Below, piece by piece: positions 35,180 through 48,637 of a DNA stretch of 64,000 nt. Origin of the DNA: Eumeta japonica (taxonomy: Eukaryota > Arthropoda > Insecta > Lepidoptera > Psychidae); the NCBI GenBank assembly GCA_005406025.1, contig BGZK01000003.1, positions 496,001-560,000 on the forward strand. Reading direction: 5' to 3'. The notes beneath the pieces are model-generated. The model made no database searches and was not told the DNA's origin. It saw nothing but the letters and a program-made list of their open reading frames with translations. The position numbers and the translations under genes are program-made. The number at the start of each line of letters is the position of its first letter. The first letter of the stretch is position 1.

Positions 35180-35673
35180 AACACGGTCCGGTTCTTTTTA
35201 CAATTTTCTGGTTCCAATATCGGTTTCGACCTCGGTCCCTTTTTCACTTCCAACCTCGATCCCGCTCTTGATCTAATCCTGATACCGGTTTTGATCGTAA
35301 TCCTGGTTCCGCTGTTGAATTCGATGCAGTTCTCAATTATGATTTTGGTCTCGCGTTCAATATCAATTTCGATTTCACTGCATTTCCGATCCAGATTCTG
35401 CAATTAATTCCGATTATCCTTTCACTGTAGATATCGGTTCTGACTCAATGTCTATTCCGGTCTCACTCACGATTCCGATTTCAACACCTTTTCATTTGGA
35501 TTACGCACGCGCGCTCTCAATCCTGATTCTGATCCCACTCGCAATTCGAATTCCAATCCGACGGTGACCTTAATTCTCCTCTAGATATGACCATTACCTG
35601 AAAAATAATCTGCATAAAAAATAAGAAATTAGTTTTATGTTCACGCGGGCAAACCATGGGCAAAAGCAAGTAT
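35180..35673 (-). mobile_element. Helitron-like piece with a ~390-bp degenerate hexamer array
   Basis: From 35,180 to about 35,570 the plus strand repeats variants of GATTCC/GGTTTC/GATCCC in six-base phase. On the minus strand this reads as alternating TRITIKTGIRIRSR-like peptides, a by-product of the repeat. After a spacer it ends TTCACGCGGGCAAACCATGG at about 35,660, the reverse-oriented LEP1-type terminus. It is the longest of four such array-plus-terminus units here. Confidence 0.6.
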
Positions 35674-38600
35674 TAAAATAAAATATCGCTTCTAGTATTC
35701 GGCGATAATGAAGCTTTTTTGTGATGAAAGAATTTTCAAAAACGTAATTTTGGATATTCACTTTAATTTATGTTGTTCCAATATTGATTGCTCATCGTAA
35801 TCTAAAACATTACTTCTAACTGAGTTAGAACTTTTATTATATTAATTTATGAGGAAACTCAAATATTTATATTATATTAATAACTCATAAAAGTGGGAAC
35901 GTCAGTTACGAACACTATAACTAAATAATTTTATTTCGTCTAATATCTATACGAACAAAAAGGTAAAAATGTCATCAAAAACATGTACTTATAAAATAGG
36001 CAGATTTCTCGTCAGGACTGTGTTGTTATTTGAAAATAATCTAGTAAATTAATTTAATATCTTAGAATTATCCCAATTTTCTCGCTTAAACTTTATTAGC
36101 GGTTTTTCATTAAGTACGTAAATAAATTGAGTGATTTAGAAATTTTGAAACCAAACTTAGCAAGTTTTCAAGGGTGTAAAACAGTTCTTTAATTAAGACC
36201 ATGTAATTATTCATCCCTATAATATTTTTTGTGTTCTTATAAAATCTCTGTTCAATCTGTGTACACCGCGATTTCTATAGGTATAGCTTTTTTCATATTA
36301 TATATTTTATTACGCATGAAATTGGAAGTTTCGAATTGACGTGATGACGATAAAATTGATTCTCTCTTCAACTCTGCAAATCTGCACTTAACCAGTGCTT
36401 ATAATTAATATGAATATTTTTCGTTTCAATGACAAAACAATCATAATTTCACAAACGGCTCGGTACTCACACGTTGCTCGTTATAAGATGTACAGGTGAA
36501 CGTCATTCATGGCAAGTTATACCAAGAGGTAAAAACTTTAATTGTAAAATTAAACGAAGGTTTGACAGATAATTCATGGCTAATCTGTCAATTTTAGGGG
36601 TAGCGTCTATTATTGGGGTTTTTTATTTTAATGCAATTCACCGTTAGTGTTTTAGTATGGCTACAGGTAGGTATCACATAAGGGGCCTGACATTTAGCTT
36701 AGATAGGTCGAGACTACCCCTTTGTCGTTTGCAAACACTTCACCGCGGCGCATCCACATCTCTGAGGCGAACCGTTTCCATTTAGGGCATATATTACGAA
36801 GATTGCATTGTATAACGAGACAATGCGATGTGATTTATTGGTGTCATATCCTAGCAGACGTCATACGTAATATAATATACAAATATCGACACATTAACGG
36901 ATAGTGTGCTGAAATTATTTTTAAGGACTATTGTCTTTAATATATTAATTAACTTGTTTTTGTCTCTGTCCTTTCATTCCATTCAAACCTTTGTCATTCC
37001 AAAATAGGGGGGTGTATATTCATGTGCATGTTTATAGGTGTGTGAATGTAAATAACAACCGATTTTAACGAAACCACAGCTTGCATGTGCCTTAATTATG
37101 ACATGCGAATAGGTGTATTTTCCAGTTCTCGGTTGGATATCATTGCATTAAGTCTAACTTCCTGAACCGTATCCGGCGTTCGATGTATAAAAAGCCATAC
37201 TCGAAGCTTTCCCCTTGAAGCACTTGTTCTCTTACTTGAATCGATTCGCTTTGCTTTGTTACCAGAAAAAAGAGGATATTTTGCCCGTGAATGATATAAA
37301 CTTCGCTTTTGTGCTAACCTGTTTTCGATTCAATATTGATATTTCGTGAAACATCTATTGAACGAGGAACAGTAGTTAGATATTCAATTTGTTATTTTAT
37401 CGCATCTCTTTCGTATTATATTATACTATTTTTTTATTTTCTAAAATATATATAATTTACTATCACCGTAAAATTTACAAGTGGCATATAATAATATTAA
37501 TTATGTGTAATCATGACGTTAATTCCACGTATAGAAAAAAAAAATGTTTTGGTGTTTGTAATAAATACTTTTGTAGTAAATTTTTACAATAATGGAAATA
37601 AATTGTCCTGAAATAGTTAAAATAAGAGAAAACTATATCTGCTTATTTTTAAGAGCGTTGATTCAATTTTTATTGTCTCTTAAATTTACACTTTATACTT
37701 TAGATTCAAAAATTGGGCTTAAGCAATTATTCACAAAAGTGGAATAAATGTACTTATTTATTATTGATCTATTACCATAATAAAGATATCGTTGGACATA
37801 CCGCTTATGAGATGCGACACGTTATCGGCTTTGTTCCAATTAGCGAACTACATTTACAGAATACACGATAAACAGAGATTTGACCTCTTCTATCGTAGTA
37901 TTCTTCATTAGCGAGTTTGTCAATATAGGTAAATGAAAGGCTTAAAGATACAATACAGAATATTTAAATTATATTCAGTGAGACGTGGATTCAGGGCGTA
38001 TAGTTGTTTTTTATGTGATCTCTGACATATAATAGGGTTCAAACTTAGGTCTAGATTACCTAACTATTTTATCAATTTAGATATAATTACATAGTTAATG
38101 ATGAGGGTGATAATTATTGCACAAAAAGATTTAAGGTACCCGATTTCGAACATTGAACTGCCTATATTTGTTCTTGGACTCATCTGTGATAAAACCGCAG
38201 CGTAGGCAGTGCAGGCAGATGTGTCTTAGCAAAAATATTATAGGCTAAGGCTGCTTCAGGAATAGAACACTGTGAACATCCTAACCGGCATCCACTCTTG
38301 CGGGGGTGAAAAAAATGATCCTAGAACCACCATAGGCACGTGCCACCGATTATAACTGGGATAACAGATTTCACAAATCACTTATATGAACAGAACAAGA
38401 TTGGTTTTCCATTCTCTTCCATTTTATTATTTCCATGAGAGAAATTTGGTTTTCACAATATCTGTCCTGACGCGTTTAGAATCAGAAAAAGAATACCCAC
38501 AAATTTTTGTATTTCAAAAAGTGTTCGATATGACACAAATGACAGATGACAGATCAATATAATGAAGGATTGAATGACATTGTCGATTAAATATTCAAAA

Positions 38601-39600
38601 CAGATACTTTTGAATATCTTCTTTTTTATGATCCATCGACTGAATGGAGTTATAAATGCAAGTGTTTTACTTTTAGTCAAAACGAATTATGAAACCATCA
38701 GAATAACACTACGATAACTCGTTCAGAAGCTGTTATCAAATTACAATTTTATAAGGGTAATTCAAATTTGCCAGTAAACACTGATGTTAATTTTAGGTGT
38801 TACATTCTTTATCCCTGTTTTTCCGGACATTATTTTAAGTTACGATGTTATCAGTCAAAAACATTAACTGAACAAAACCTACGTTTAAAATGATTTTTGG
38901 TCTATTTAAATCCATCGTCATACTGTAAATATTAGTCCTTTTGTTTGTGAATGCGAAAGGACATTATCGCCAATTAAAATGTAAAAATAAATAACATGTC
39001 TACTAAAACTAAATGTCTACTAAAAAGTCAGTCATTTTTAGTTCATTGTGTATTTTTTAAAATTTCCTTATACATATCTTTTATTAAATCTTTTAATTTG
39101 TAGTCCAATGTGTTTATATAGTCAAGTATTATATCCTAGAATATTCTTTTATATATTAGAAGAATACATTTAGAATTTATTACATGTCTTACATATATAG
39201 ATTAGTTTATCTACGGACACACATAGATAGCAAAATATAAAAAAAGAATAAAGGACGTAGGCCATGTATGTGTTTGCGTATGTGTAGCGATGTTAGCGTA
39301 GCAATGCTAAAAGACCGTAAGTTCAGCGTCAGTATTCACTCGATGACCAAATCGCTGATTCACTCTAAGAAAAAATAGCTTCTAAGCTTCGAATCAGTCC
39401 AAAACTTAACTTAAAAACATAAAGGTTGCTGACCAAAAGTGTGATTTTTCTTATTTTACTTTAGGACTTTGTAAAACAAATAAGTGGAAAACGAGCTTTC
39501 TCTTCTTAGTAAAAATGAAAAATAAACTCCAGTGTCTTAAGTACCTCTGCTTTTTAACCATACTACAAGATAAGACGTCAAATCGACTGTGTACTCATAC
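35674..39600. other. Long AT-rich stretch with no gene
   Basis: Nearly 4 kb without an exon or recognised element. Small patches of mixed composition lie at 36,720-36,790 and 37,130-37,260. The inverted TGACAG pair at 36,562-36,591 is the only clear structure. The segment 38,160-38,350 has intermediate composition and might be an old repeat. Confidence 0.4.
36562..36591. promoter_or_regulatory. Inverted pair of TGACAG (Meis/Hth/TGIF-type) sites
   Basis: TTGACAGAT and its perfect reverse complement ATCTGTCAA are separated by 12 bases that include AATTCATGG. The core TGACAG is the Meis/Hth/TGIF binding hexamer, so two molecules could bind symmetrically. It could equally be a chance 9-bp inverted repeat. 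Confidence 0.35.
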
Positions 39601-39785
39601 GGAGTTAATCTAAAACCAAATAGCTGTAAGGCGTGTTAATGGCGACACCGATTTAACGACTGACTTCATTCGTCATTGCCTGTTGATGAGGGCGTTGCTC
39701 CGTCAGAACTGACGCCCAATTACGGTTCGACGTCGCACTACTGCGGTCACACCGTAAACTGAGTGCAAATTGATGATGCCCTAGT
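39601..39785. promoter_or_regulatory. GC-richer island
   Basis: Evenly mixed composition with CpGs (GGTTCGACGTCGCACTACTG) in AT-rich DNA. No ORF. Weak regulatory candidate; AT-rich sequence continues to 40,430. Confidence 0.3.
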
Positions 39786-40430
39786 ACAATTAAAATAAAT
39801 GTTTACGACTTAAGAGTTGTCTCTTATTACCGTCATTAATTTTTCCAAAGGTCATTTTTGTTTTTATTTCTTCCATCAGTGATAATATTCATTTCAAGAA
39901 CTCTGTATCATTTCGAGTGAGTACGATTCCCGCTCGAAAAGTTCAGGTTTGGGTGCCGACAAGACCAAGCGTTTATAAATAACTTTACCTATATCGCGTT
40001 GCTAGACTTTGCATGTTCAGATTACACCGCCCTAGTTTATCACTGTTATGAAATAGTTCATGAATAATTTCTTAGTTAGAAACTACTATATTCGTTATTA
40101 GTATATTGCATTTGTAAAGAGACGCTATCATAATATCAAACATAGAAAATACGATTATCACGATAATATTATTAAACTTATTATACTAAAAACGATAATA
40201 TAAGCATAATTAGAATTCATGCGCATGGTTATATGGTTGTGTATATTAAAATTTATTCGATGACTCAAAGCCTGTGAAATATTTTAACGAAGATAGATGT
40301 CTGATCTTAGTACTAGTGGTCGATTGCAAGTAATACGTAATAAGAAATTACCACTTACATATACTATCTTAAATACAATTTGGTATAAAATCAAAAATAA
40401 AATAAACAATTAAAACAATAAAAAAACTCT

Positions 40431-40796
40431 ACTGCAAAAAATTAACAGATAAGCAACGCACTAAAAAGACTGAAACAAGATTGAGAATACAAAGTACTAA
40501 AACCTAATAAACTCTACTTTGGTTTAACAGACTACATTATGAGCTGAAAGCCTAAATGGAACAATTTACATTAGTTTACATTACATTTGGTAGCAAGCGG
40601 GGTCCGATTAATTGTCTTACGATTTATAATTTGCAAATGGGTGCCGCCCGCTACCAAACATAATGTAAATTATTTAACTTAGGCTTTCAGCTCATAATGC
40701 AGCCTGTTAAACCAAAGTAGAGTTTATTTTAGTAGTTTGTTTTCTCAATCTTGTTTCGGTCTTTTTAGTGCGTTGCATATCCGTTGATTTTGCAGT
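40431..40796. mobile_element. Fold-back (snap-back) element
   Basis: The left arm (40,431-40,603) and right arm (40,644-40,796) are reverse complements over some 150 bp, with about nine in ten aligned bases matching by eye. Shared landmarks are ACTGCAAAA at both outer ends, GCAACGCACTAAAAAGAC, ACTCTACTTTGGTTTAACAG and ATTATGAGCTGAAAGCCTAA. About 40 bases form the loop. The left arm has an extra partial duplication (TTTACATTAG/TTTACATTAC). No ORF and no clear target duplication, as flanks are A/T runs. The transcript would form a long near-perfect dsRNA hairpin. Superfamily unknown. Confidence 0.8.
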
Positions 40797-41079
40797 CGGA
40801 TTTTTTTATTTATTTATTTTATTTTAGACTTTTTAGTGTTTCGTCCGGCACATTCTTATGAACGAAAACGTGTACTTTTACGATTTTTGTAAATCGCGCA
40901 AAATGTAGAGATGATTGATAAGTGCTATTGATAGCGTGTCAAACAAAACACGAATGAAAACAAAAAACATTAAATCACAATTTAAATACCGTCATTTGTG
41001 AAATGAAACGACATTTAAATATAGACCTAAATTGATTATAATTTTTTCGAGCGATTGAATTAAAATGGTTGTAATTTTA
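40797..41079. other. AT-rich non-coding stretch
   Basis: No feature supported. Confidence 0.35.
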
Positions 41080-41370
41080 TCATATGTATATTTTTGTTAT
41101 CTCCTTTTAACTCCCTTTATTTTTGATACCCTACTCAATAGGTTTGGTTAAAAAAAAAATTGAGCTACTTACAATTTTGCGCCAAAAATCCGCCATTTTT
41201 TTAATACCTATCTAAGAATACTTGGGTTTTTGAGACGTCTCTATCTATACCTTAATTGTTGAAATACATCCAGCCGTTTGGAAGATACGTGGCAATAGAA
41301 AAAATTACAAACATATAAGATACGCGCGAAAAACAATACCCTTCCTTGGCAGTCGGGTAAAAAGCTGGTT
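41080..41370 (+). repeat. 3' tail of an abundant lepidopteran repeat
   Basis: GAAATACATCCAGCCGTTTG and GAAGATACGTGG...ATTACAAACATATAAGATACG, then CCTTCCTTGGCAGTCGGGTA, follow in order a repeat tail I know from several lepidopteran genomes. The upstream A-run plus TTGAGCTACTTACAATTTTG fits the same family. Preservation is better than for most repeats here, suggesting a younger copy. Recognised from memory. Confidence 0.6.
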
Positions 41371-42459
41371 ATTATAATTTGTAGCGCATTTCGAATATGA
41401 CTTAGTCGTGATTATTTGTCTAATGCCATATGTTAAATTTTCAAATCCATAAACTGACAGACGAACTGAATATTTTAATAAAATTTTGTGTTCATTTCTA
41501 TGCATAAATCGAATATCATGAAATAAATTATTTTGTCTCGTGGACAAATTGCCGCACTTTAACATAATTCATAACCTACTACGTCATTATAAACTCCAAA
41601 CAATAATATATTGAATACAACGTTTTTTTTCTATCCTATGATTTTTAATCTGTTCGCTAATGAATTCCTCAATGTTCGTGTTTGCATTTTGATATGTGCA
41701 ATGTCGACGTTTTTAATATTCATGACCGCCGTACGTTTTTCATACGCGAAATGATTTTTTTCCCCGTTGTACGATATTCAATTTCTGTTACCGGTTCGCT
41801 TTCTCTGTACGCGCGGATAAATCGGACGTGTGACACGTTCATTAAATTTGTGACTAAGTGATGATGTATTATTTTTTTCTTGCGCAGTTCGGGCCGTGTT
41901 TCGTTTTGTTATTGTTTCATAACAGTCAGTACACACATAAATCGTTCTACACGAGCTGTGCTTTTATTTTTATTTTGGTCATTTAAAAACTTTGACTATT
42001 CAACACTTTATTTTTAGTTTTTTAGAAACGTCCTAAATCTATTCGTTTTATATGTATCTTAGTAAAATTCTACTGGATTTTAACTTTTTTTTTTATGATT
42101 ACTTAATTCTATGTAAGTGAGAGGCATATTAATTATTATTTTTAAAATCTGGATTTGTTAAGATTATGTTGTCAAAGTGAACGTTTTCAAACCCTGTACA
42201 ATGATGATTATGTTGAAAGTGTTTTAATTCAAAAGGTATAAACTATTTCTAATAATTTGTTAATTTTAATATATGTATATAACTTACTCATAAACTTACG
42301 ACTATAAAATTTCGAAACCGTTAAAGAACATCGAACGTCATCGTATATATGAGAAAGGTAGACTACAAGTTTCGTTCAAGAAAACTATATTGAACGAAGC
42401 ATCTTTTACATGATGCGAGAATAGTGTCTAATAGTTAATTCGAATGATATCCGTTAAAT
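41371..42459. other. AT-rich non-coding stretch
   Basis: No exon is visible. A CpG patch occurs at 41,790-41,840. Confidence 0.4.
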
Positions 42460-42690
42460 AGCAAAGGCCGCTCTGACGCAGCCCGAGATCTGCCGATAAA
42501 CCAATACGGGCGCGCGGGCGGCCGAGCGCGCGCGACACGTCACGAGGGAAGCCGAACCGAGCGAGCGCGGGGTCATTCAACGCGTCGCGTAATTGCCGTC
42601 CTATTCACACTCGTAGCATCTTTTTACTCTCACTTGCTTGAACTCGGACCGGGTTTACTTTATAAGGTAAAGGCCCGTATACAACGCCGC
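42460..42690. promoter_or_regulatory. Sharp CpG island
   Basis: 42,508-42,590 is almost entirely G+C (GGGCGCGCGGGCGGCCGAGC) and the block ends with mixed sequence to 42,690. No ORF, no TATA box. It parallels the islands at 20.2 and 63.5 kb. Possible promoter or constrained enhancer. Confidence 0.4.
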
Positions 42691-45600
42691 CAGATATGTA
42701 GAAAAGTGAGCACACTATGTCGCGTATGCTACGGAACTTTATTTAAAGATGACGTGAATTTATTATAATTTGTATAAATGGTCTATAGTCCGACCGAGGC
42801 GCTTCAGACGTGTTTAATCATTTGTCATTTGTTAAATTTGTTTGTATTATTCCGATCTGTACTGATATAATAAAGACAGAATTTGCGACCGATTTACTGA
42901 CTCGATACAGAGATGAAACTACTGAAATCAGAAATAAGAAACTTCGACTGTAGGTTTTTTTTGCGTTATAAACACGCAATAGTTCTTTCGAAATTTAACT
43001 TTTTAGGGTGTAAAATAGGCAATGTTTATACGGAAGTCTCGTCATATATGTATTAAGCTATAATTTTAAAATTTGGCATGCAAGCAGTCTTCTTATTAGA
43101 AATAAAAATTTTCCTGTTTGAGCATTCTTGCCAATTCGCCCTTAAATATGTAAATGGGGGATGAAACTTTGCATGAGAGACTTCTCATTTTTGAAATACT
43201 GAATATAAAAATCGGTGTTAAAATTTTATATACTTTGTACATAATTTATTTGTCTTTATAACAGACATATGTAAAATTAGTGCTGAACATTCTATTAAAA
43301 ACAAAAGAATTCTTGGAATATTGAACAGTAAGGGAGAGAAATTAGAGTTTGCAATTATATCCGATTTACAAACTATTTAAAATTACATAAACGAAAATTT
43401 GTACTGATTTAATTTGATTAGAAGGGAAAATCTATTTAACTACCTTTTTGTCAAAATTTACACTTTAGTCGTAAAATGGAAGGTGAAATATAACAGGATA
43501 TTATAAACAGTATTATTAACACATACCGAATTTTCGATCTTGCTGATGCAATGTAGTCAATTTTAAAATTACTCTCTTCAGGGTCAGTTTCACATTAATG
43601 CTGATTCCTTTTTCTGTGAATTTCAACATATATCTTTTTGTTTTTATTTGAGATTTTAAAAACTTAAATACAGATATATTTATTCCATTCCAATATATAT
43701 TTCATGATTCCTAAAATGGTCAGTTTTAAAAAATGCTAAAATACATCATTTTAATTTCTAATTGAATCTACCTTTAAGACGATATGACATATCAGGGATC
43801 AATTAAATGTATACTCGAAGGTAAAATCATCGGGATTTTTGTCTTTGTTACAAAATCAGCAGCTGGTCGAATGACGCACACTCTTCGCATTCTTGTGATT
43901 CCTATTGACATACGTTTTCAAATTAAGGAACCATAGATGTATACAAAGGGAAGATGCACAGTCGTTTACCATTCTAACGTCCAAAAATGGGTCAGTGTAC
44001 ATGATGTCTCTGTCTCGCATTTTGCGATACTATTTTGCAATGATAAAGAAAAAGAAAGGAAGGAAAATTAATTATCATCTGACGTTTCATCCGAAAAATC
44101 ATAAGGTTCATTTTTAAATGCAAAGAGAACAAGTAACGATTATTTTGTTACTACAATACAATACATTCTATTTTTTCACAATCTGCACGTGCTGTTCTAC
44201 AACGAGATACTGGGGAAGTGGTTTAGTTTTATTTTAAATCATCTTATTGTTTTTTGGTTGAATGTACGAAAGGAATTGTAGTATATTTTTCTGCATAATA
44301 AAGCTTATTATAGTAATCATATAGGATTAAAGTTAATATGAACTATTACTTTTTTAAATATAGGTGAATATATATATGATAGAACTTGATAATTTCTAAG
44401 ATAGAGCATAGTAAAACAAAAATTTCTTATTATTCATACAATAAAATAAAGTGACAATTCATTAAACATTAACTTATTTTTGTTGAACATAATACTATAC
44501 ATAATTTGTTAGAAAACAAATTCAAATATAATAGATATAATTATTTTTTTTGGAATAGGTTTAATCTATTGTATGATTTTCCTTTAAACATTATTTTAAG
44601 ATTTGAATAAATATGACTATAATAAAGAAACAAAAAAATAAAAGAGGCAACTCTATTAGTACAAGAACAGTCTGTATTGTTAAACGACCGAATAAGGTGA
44701 CAACGCAAGAAACTGAGACCGGTGCTGCGTAGGTCTATTTCTTTTAAGTCGGTTTATATCTCAGTTTTCGATGCTACTTTAAACGAAGAAATACAAAATA
44801 CTCTATCATATACTCATTATAATACATTATTATATAATACATATATAAACTAAATTTTGCTTATGGAAAATAAGAAATCCCATCCTCTTTCATAACTTTT
44901 GACCTGTTACATTTTTTGACAGAACACTTCGACGTCGTAACGGAAGATGCGACAAAACTAAACTGAACGCAGTGAGTGCTAAACTGACTGTTTTAGAAGT
45001 CATTACCGCGGCCGTTTTTGAGCGCGGGACTGTATATTCTCTTTTTTATAGACCAATGTAAGGAACTACAATGCCCTGTTTAAGCACATACGGTCATCAC
45101 TAACAGTCTCAGGCCCGAACTAATAAACTACACTTAAGTACAGCGTTTCATATTGAGAGTGGAAAGAGCAAGATAGTTATAGTGCTTCGCTATAGAGAAT
45201 AATATATGTCTCGCTCCCTCGTTACTTCTTGAGATGGCGCATAATTTGAGTGACGTTTATACAACTCTTAGAGTCAAACGTAGTTGAGCCTAATATGACA
45301 ATAATTAGCAATGAAAACAAATAATGCAAGGGCTCAATCTCTCAAAAAATCTTGTTTTTGTATGTTCAAAAAAAATACCTAACGCTATCCTACATTGTTA
45401 AACGACTGTCTACCCTTGCGCTGCTTGGACGATTGTTAGAGTCATTTAAAATTTTCGACTACCTAATAATAAATAATTAATTATATATTAATATAAGTGT
45501 TTCAAAAAGGAACAAAAGTGGATATCTTTACAAAATTGTAATATGCTACGATTGCTACGTTCAATTTACTAATTGAAAATCATTAGATCCATTTTAATTT

Positions 45601-45889
45601 CTTTTCGATGTACGGTAAGGTTACACTTTGCCGTCTATTAAAACCTACAAATAGGAGCTCTGCTAAGTTGCGAAAAACATAATATTTTTTTTATTCAATG
45701 TACATACTTCAAATATTGGATTACGAATTTTCTGTCAACACAGGTGGTTGTCTTTTAGAAGAATGTAATATTTGCCACTTTAGTGAATAACTTTTATAAT
45801 CACAAAAACCTGATATAAATGTATTTTTCTTATTTCACGTCAAAGGAGCGTTGAGCCAGTTCTTGTATTAATTTAGAACTGGTTTCCTG
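42691..45889. other. AT-rich stretch, probably old repeats
   Basis: 43,000-43,250 (TTTAGGGTGTAAAATAGG, GAAACTTTGCATGAGAG) has phrasing of decayed lepidopteran repeats; 44,690-45,240 has patches of mixed composition, including a short inverted repeat near 45,180-45,195. No gene; minor frames only. Confidence 0.35.
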
Positions 45890-46300
45890 AGATGATTATA
45901 CTCGACGTGAATTATTAGGATCTTAATTTGGATTAGAGAAGCTGTTAGTGTGCAGCTAAAGCCTCTTTATAAGTCTCTCTGTCAAACTCTCCGCCGGATG
46001 GGAAATTGGTGTTAGATTGTTAAGTCTTTATGTCCCTTAATTGAATTTTATGGCGCCGAACTCGACACCGGGATGCGGTCATCCGGGGCGAGTTGTGTTT
46101 TTCTACGGGCCACATTTTCCTGCGCTTGCATACTCGTTTCTGATTTAGTGCGCGATCGGATCGAATGTGTAGATCATTCGCGCGATAGAGAAAACCTCCT
46201 ACAAAGTTCATTTAGGCACGTTGGGTAGGTACGTAGCGATAAGCTCGCGCCGGCGAGCGCCCCGCGCGCTCGGTACGCATGTTAATACTCGTACTGGGAC
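45890..46300. promoter_or_regulatory. GC-richer island with homeodomain motifs, likely enhancer
   Basis: The AT-leaning half (45,930-46,050) carries TTAATTGAATTTTATGG, with TAATTG and posterior-Hox/Caudal-like TTTATGG sites. The right half is CpG-rich (46,060-46,290; GCGCCGGCGAGCGCCCCG). No ORF of note. Regulatory candidate by motif and composition. Confidence 0.4.
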
Positions 46301-47295
46301 TACGGAAATTGCCTGTTTCCCTTTTATCTCTTGAGCTTCAATTTCCTTAATATTTTAATCCGAAATTCAGTGAAAATGCGCTCCGTCGAAAGTCGATTTA
46401 ATTTTTTTCGTCATTGTCTAAAGATAAATGGAGTTTATAAGTATGACATTTATCTTATATGAAACTACATAAATTTTATAATTATGTGCTCATAAAAAAT
46501 AATCGGTAAAAACTATTATAACAAAAAAAAAACCGTATAAATCTGCCTAAGTGTTTGGATAGCATTACAAGTTGAACATTTTCATAATTAGATTTTGCGG
46601 AACATAATGGGTAGCGTGGTGTACATACAGATTTTATATATAATGTATGTACAGTTACTTAAATTTTCATGGACATCAAACAATGCGATTTTTGTCTAAA
46701 CTTAGTACTGCCGTCAAATTTAGATACATATTGTTAACAGTAATTTTGTTGATATAATTTTCAATACCTCTGAGCCGAGATTGGTCTAACCTCTTCCCGG
46801 CGTAGTGTGTAATTGTGTAATTTATAGGACAGATGTCAAGAAAATACAGTATGGCCGTGATGTAAATAGCGGCACGTGTATATGAAAGGAATTTATTGTC
46901 GTCTCTTGGTATTTGTGTTTTGGACATAGTCTATATTGTGAGAGTGAGCGAATATTTCTTCATTGATAAATTATTTTACACAAATAGGTAACAACCGTTA
47001 AATTTAACCACGGTAGCAATCTACAAAAGCTAATCCTTAAAACTTTGTCAATTAAACTACATTACTTTGACCTTTCTCTATTTAATACAACTGTAACACT
47101 GACTGATAGACAACACGCATAGCCAAAACCGATGAGTCAAGAAGCATGTAATTGCGTACTGGAGTTTCTTATATTATAAAGTAGTTGAGCATTTTTTATA
47201 TTCATTCGTGAAGGAATACGAATTTGTATTTAAAGTTTATAATTTTTATGTAGTTTGTGATTAGGCTTTTTTTAAATACAAAAGTCTCCGTTTTT
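46301..47295. other. AT-rich non-coding stretch
   Basis: An 83-codon minus-strand frame (46,676-46,927) shows no domain. No feature supported. Confidence 0.4.
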
Positions 47296-47355
47296 GCCGG
47301 CTTAATTCTATATATTTATGTACTCTCTCGCCGGCTTAATTCTATGTATTTGTGT
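47296..47355. repeat. Two-copy tandem duplication (34-bp period)
   Basis: GCCGGCTTAATTCTAT plus TATTTATGT occurs at 47,296 and again, nearly identical, at 47,330. A recent local duplication in otherwise unique sequence. Confidence 0.7.
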
Positions 47356-47460
47356 GTTTGTCTCTGTCGCATTTTTGTTTCATCAAGTTTAATATCACAA
47401 CGATTCCACGTAAGTTTTACTTCAAAAAGAAACTTTTTACCTTTGTCATTATAATCGAAC

Positions 47461-47610
47461 ATTACTTACTAATATTGTCAGATATGTTATTTTAGAATCA
47501 AAATCATTCAAAAAGTTTCACTACAAAGTTTTACTTTTGGTTTTATAATATAATAGATATATTACGTACTAATATTTATTGTCAGATATATTATTTTAGA
47601 ATCAGAGTCA
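47461..47610. repeat. Direct repeat of ~46 bp, 100-bp spacing
   Basis: ATTACTTACTAATATTGTCA...TTATTTTAGAATCA (47,461-47,506) recurs at 47,561-47,610 with a four-base insertion and few substitutions. Together with the 47.3-kb duplication it marks a locally duplicating segment. Confidence 0.65.
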
Positions 47611-48637
47611 TAAGATGACTCGGAAATAATGTGTTATTACATAGATTTTGGTAAAATAAGCGTTTCGTTTGTGTGAGTATCGAAATGAAGTTCCTAAGAT
47701 CTAAATCCGTCGACTGAACGCGACAAAAACTTCTCTGGGTTTTGTCGAATCACCCGTCTAGAAGTCTCCTCTGCATCGATTATGGGGTAACCTAGTTAAT
47801 GAGATCGCGTAGAAAAACTTTTGAGCTTCTGGCTTCGTTTGAGAATATAAATTCTAGCTTAAATATGTTCTATACTTGCTCTTCTTTTTATTTATTACAT
47901 ACATAGTTTATATAATAGCTATTATTAAAATTAAATATCAATAAGTGAATAAAATATAATAGTATAACTGACGTTCAGTTAACATGGTCAAAATGTATTA
48001 TATGTTAATATAAAATTATGTTTTTTTTTAATGATTTCTGTAACAGTATTCACAATAATATTAATAGAAGTTAACAATTATAACTAAATGTATAATATTG
48101 CAAAATTTAAAATTAATATTTTTGTTAATATTTTGACAATTAAATGTTGATTTTTGATCACCATTTTTTTTATTAATTACAAATTGCATTTAAACATAAT
48201 TTATAAGCATTAAAATATGTTATTTAATAAAAAAAATATCGTTAGTTATATTAAATCCAAACAAAATTATTTATATGGGTACTTCAAACATTGATTCAAG
48301 TTCATAAAAAATCGACACGCACAGATATGCTTCTCCTCATCTTCAATACCCTTACAATACGACCCCCTTATAATTAATAGTCGATAACGGCTTACTTCAT
48401 ACTGTCGTTTTTCTGTGCATCATGCCTGAGCAATTACGGTCACTGATGAAAATTTCACCTTTTACATCTGTACCCCAAAAGCTTAAAGAAATATAACTTC
48501 AACAACACTATGGAAATTGACAAAATATTGATATTATTACATATTTTTTGAGTTTGCAATTAGCTTGATAAAACGATCAAATTCGATTCGGCTCGTATGC
48601 CGAGGCTTCTGTAGCACCACACCAAAATATATGTGCT
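47611..48637. other. AT-rich stretch
   Basis: 47,680-47,830 is slightly richer in CpG; 47,870-48,310 is extremely AT-rich. No exon. Confidence 0.4.

Noticed and set aside
34769..35407. Longest open frame (212 codons, plus strand)
   Set aside because: Its last third is translated from a degenerate hexamer array, the rest has no recognisable domain, and there are no splice or Kozak features.
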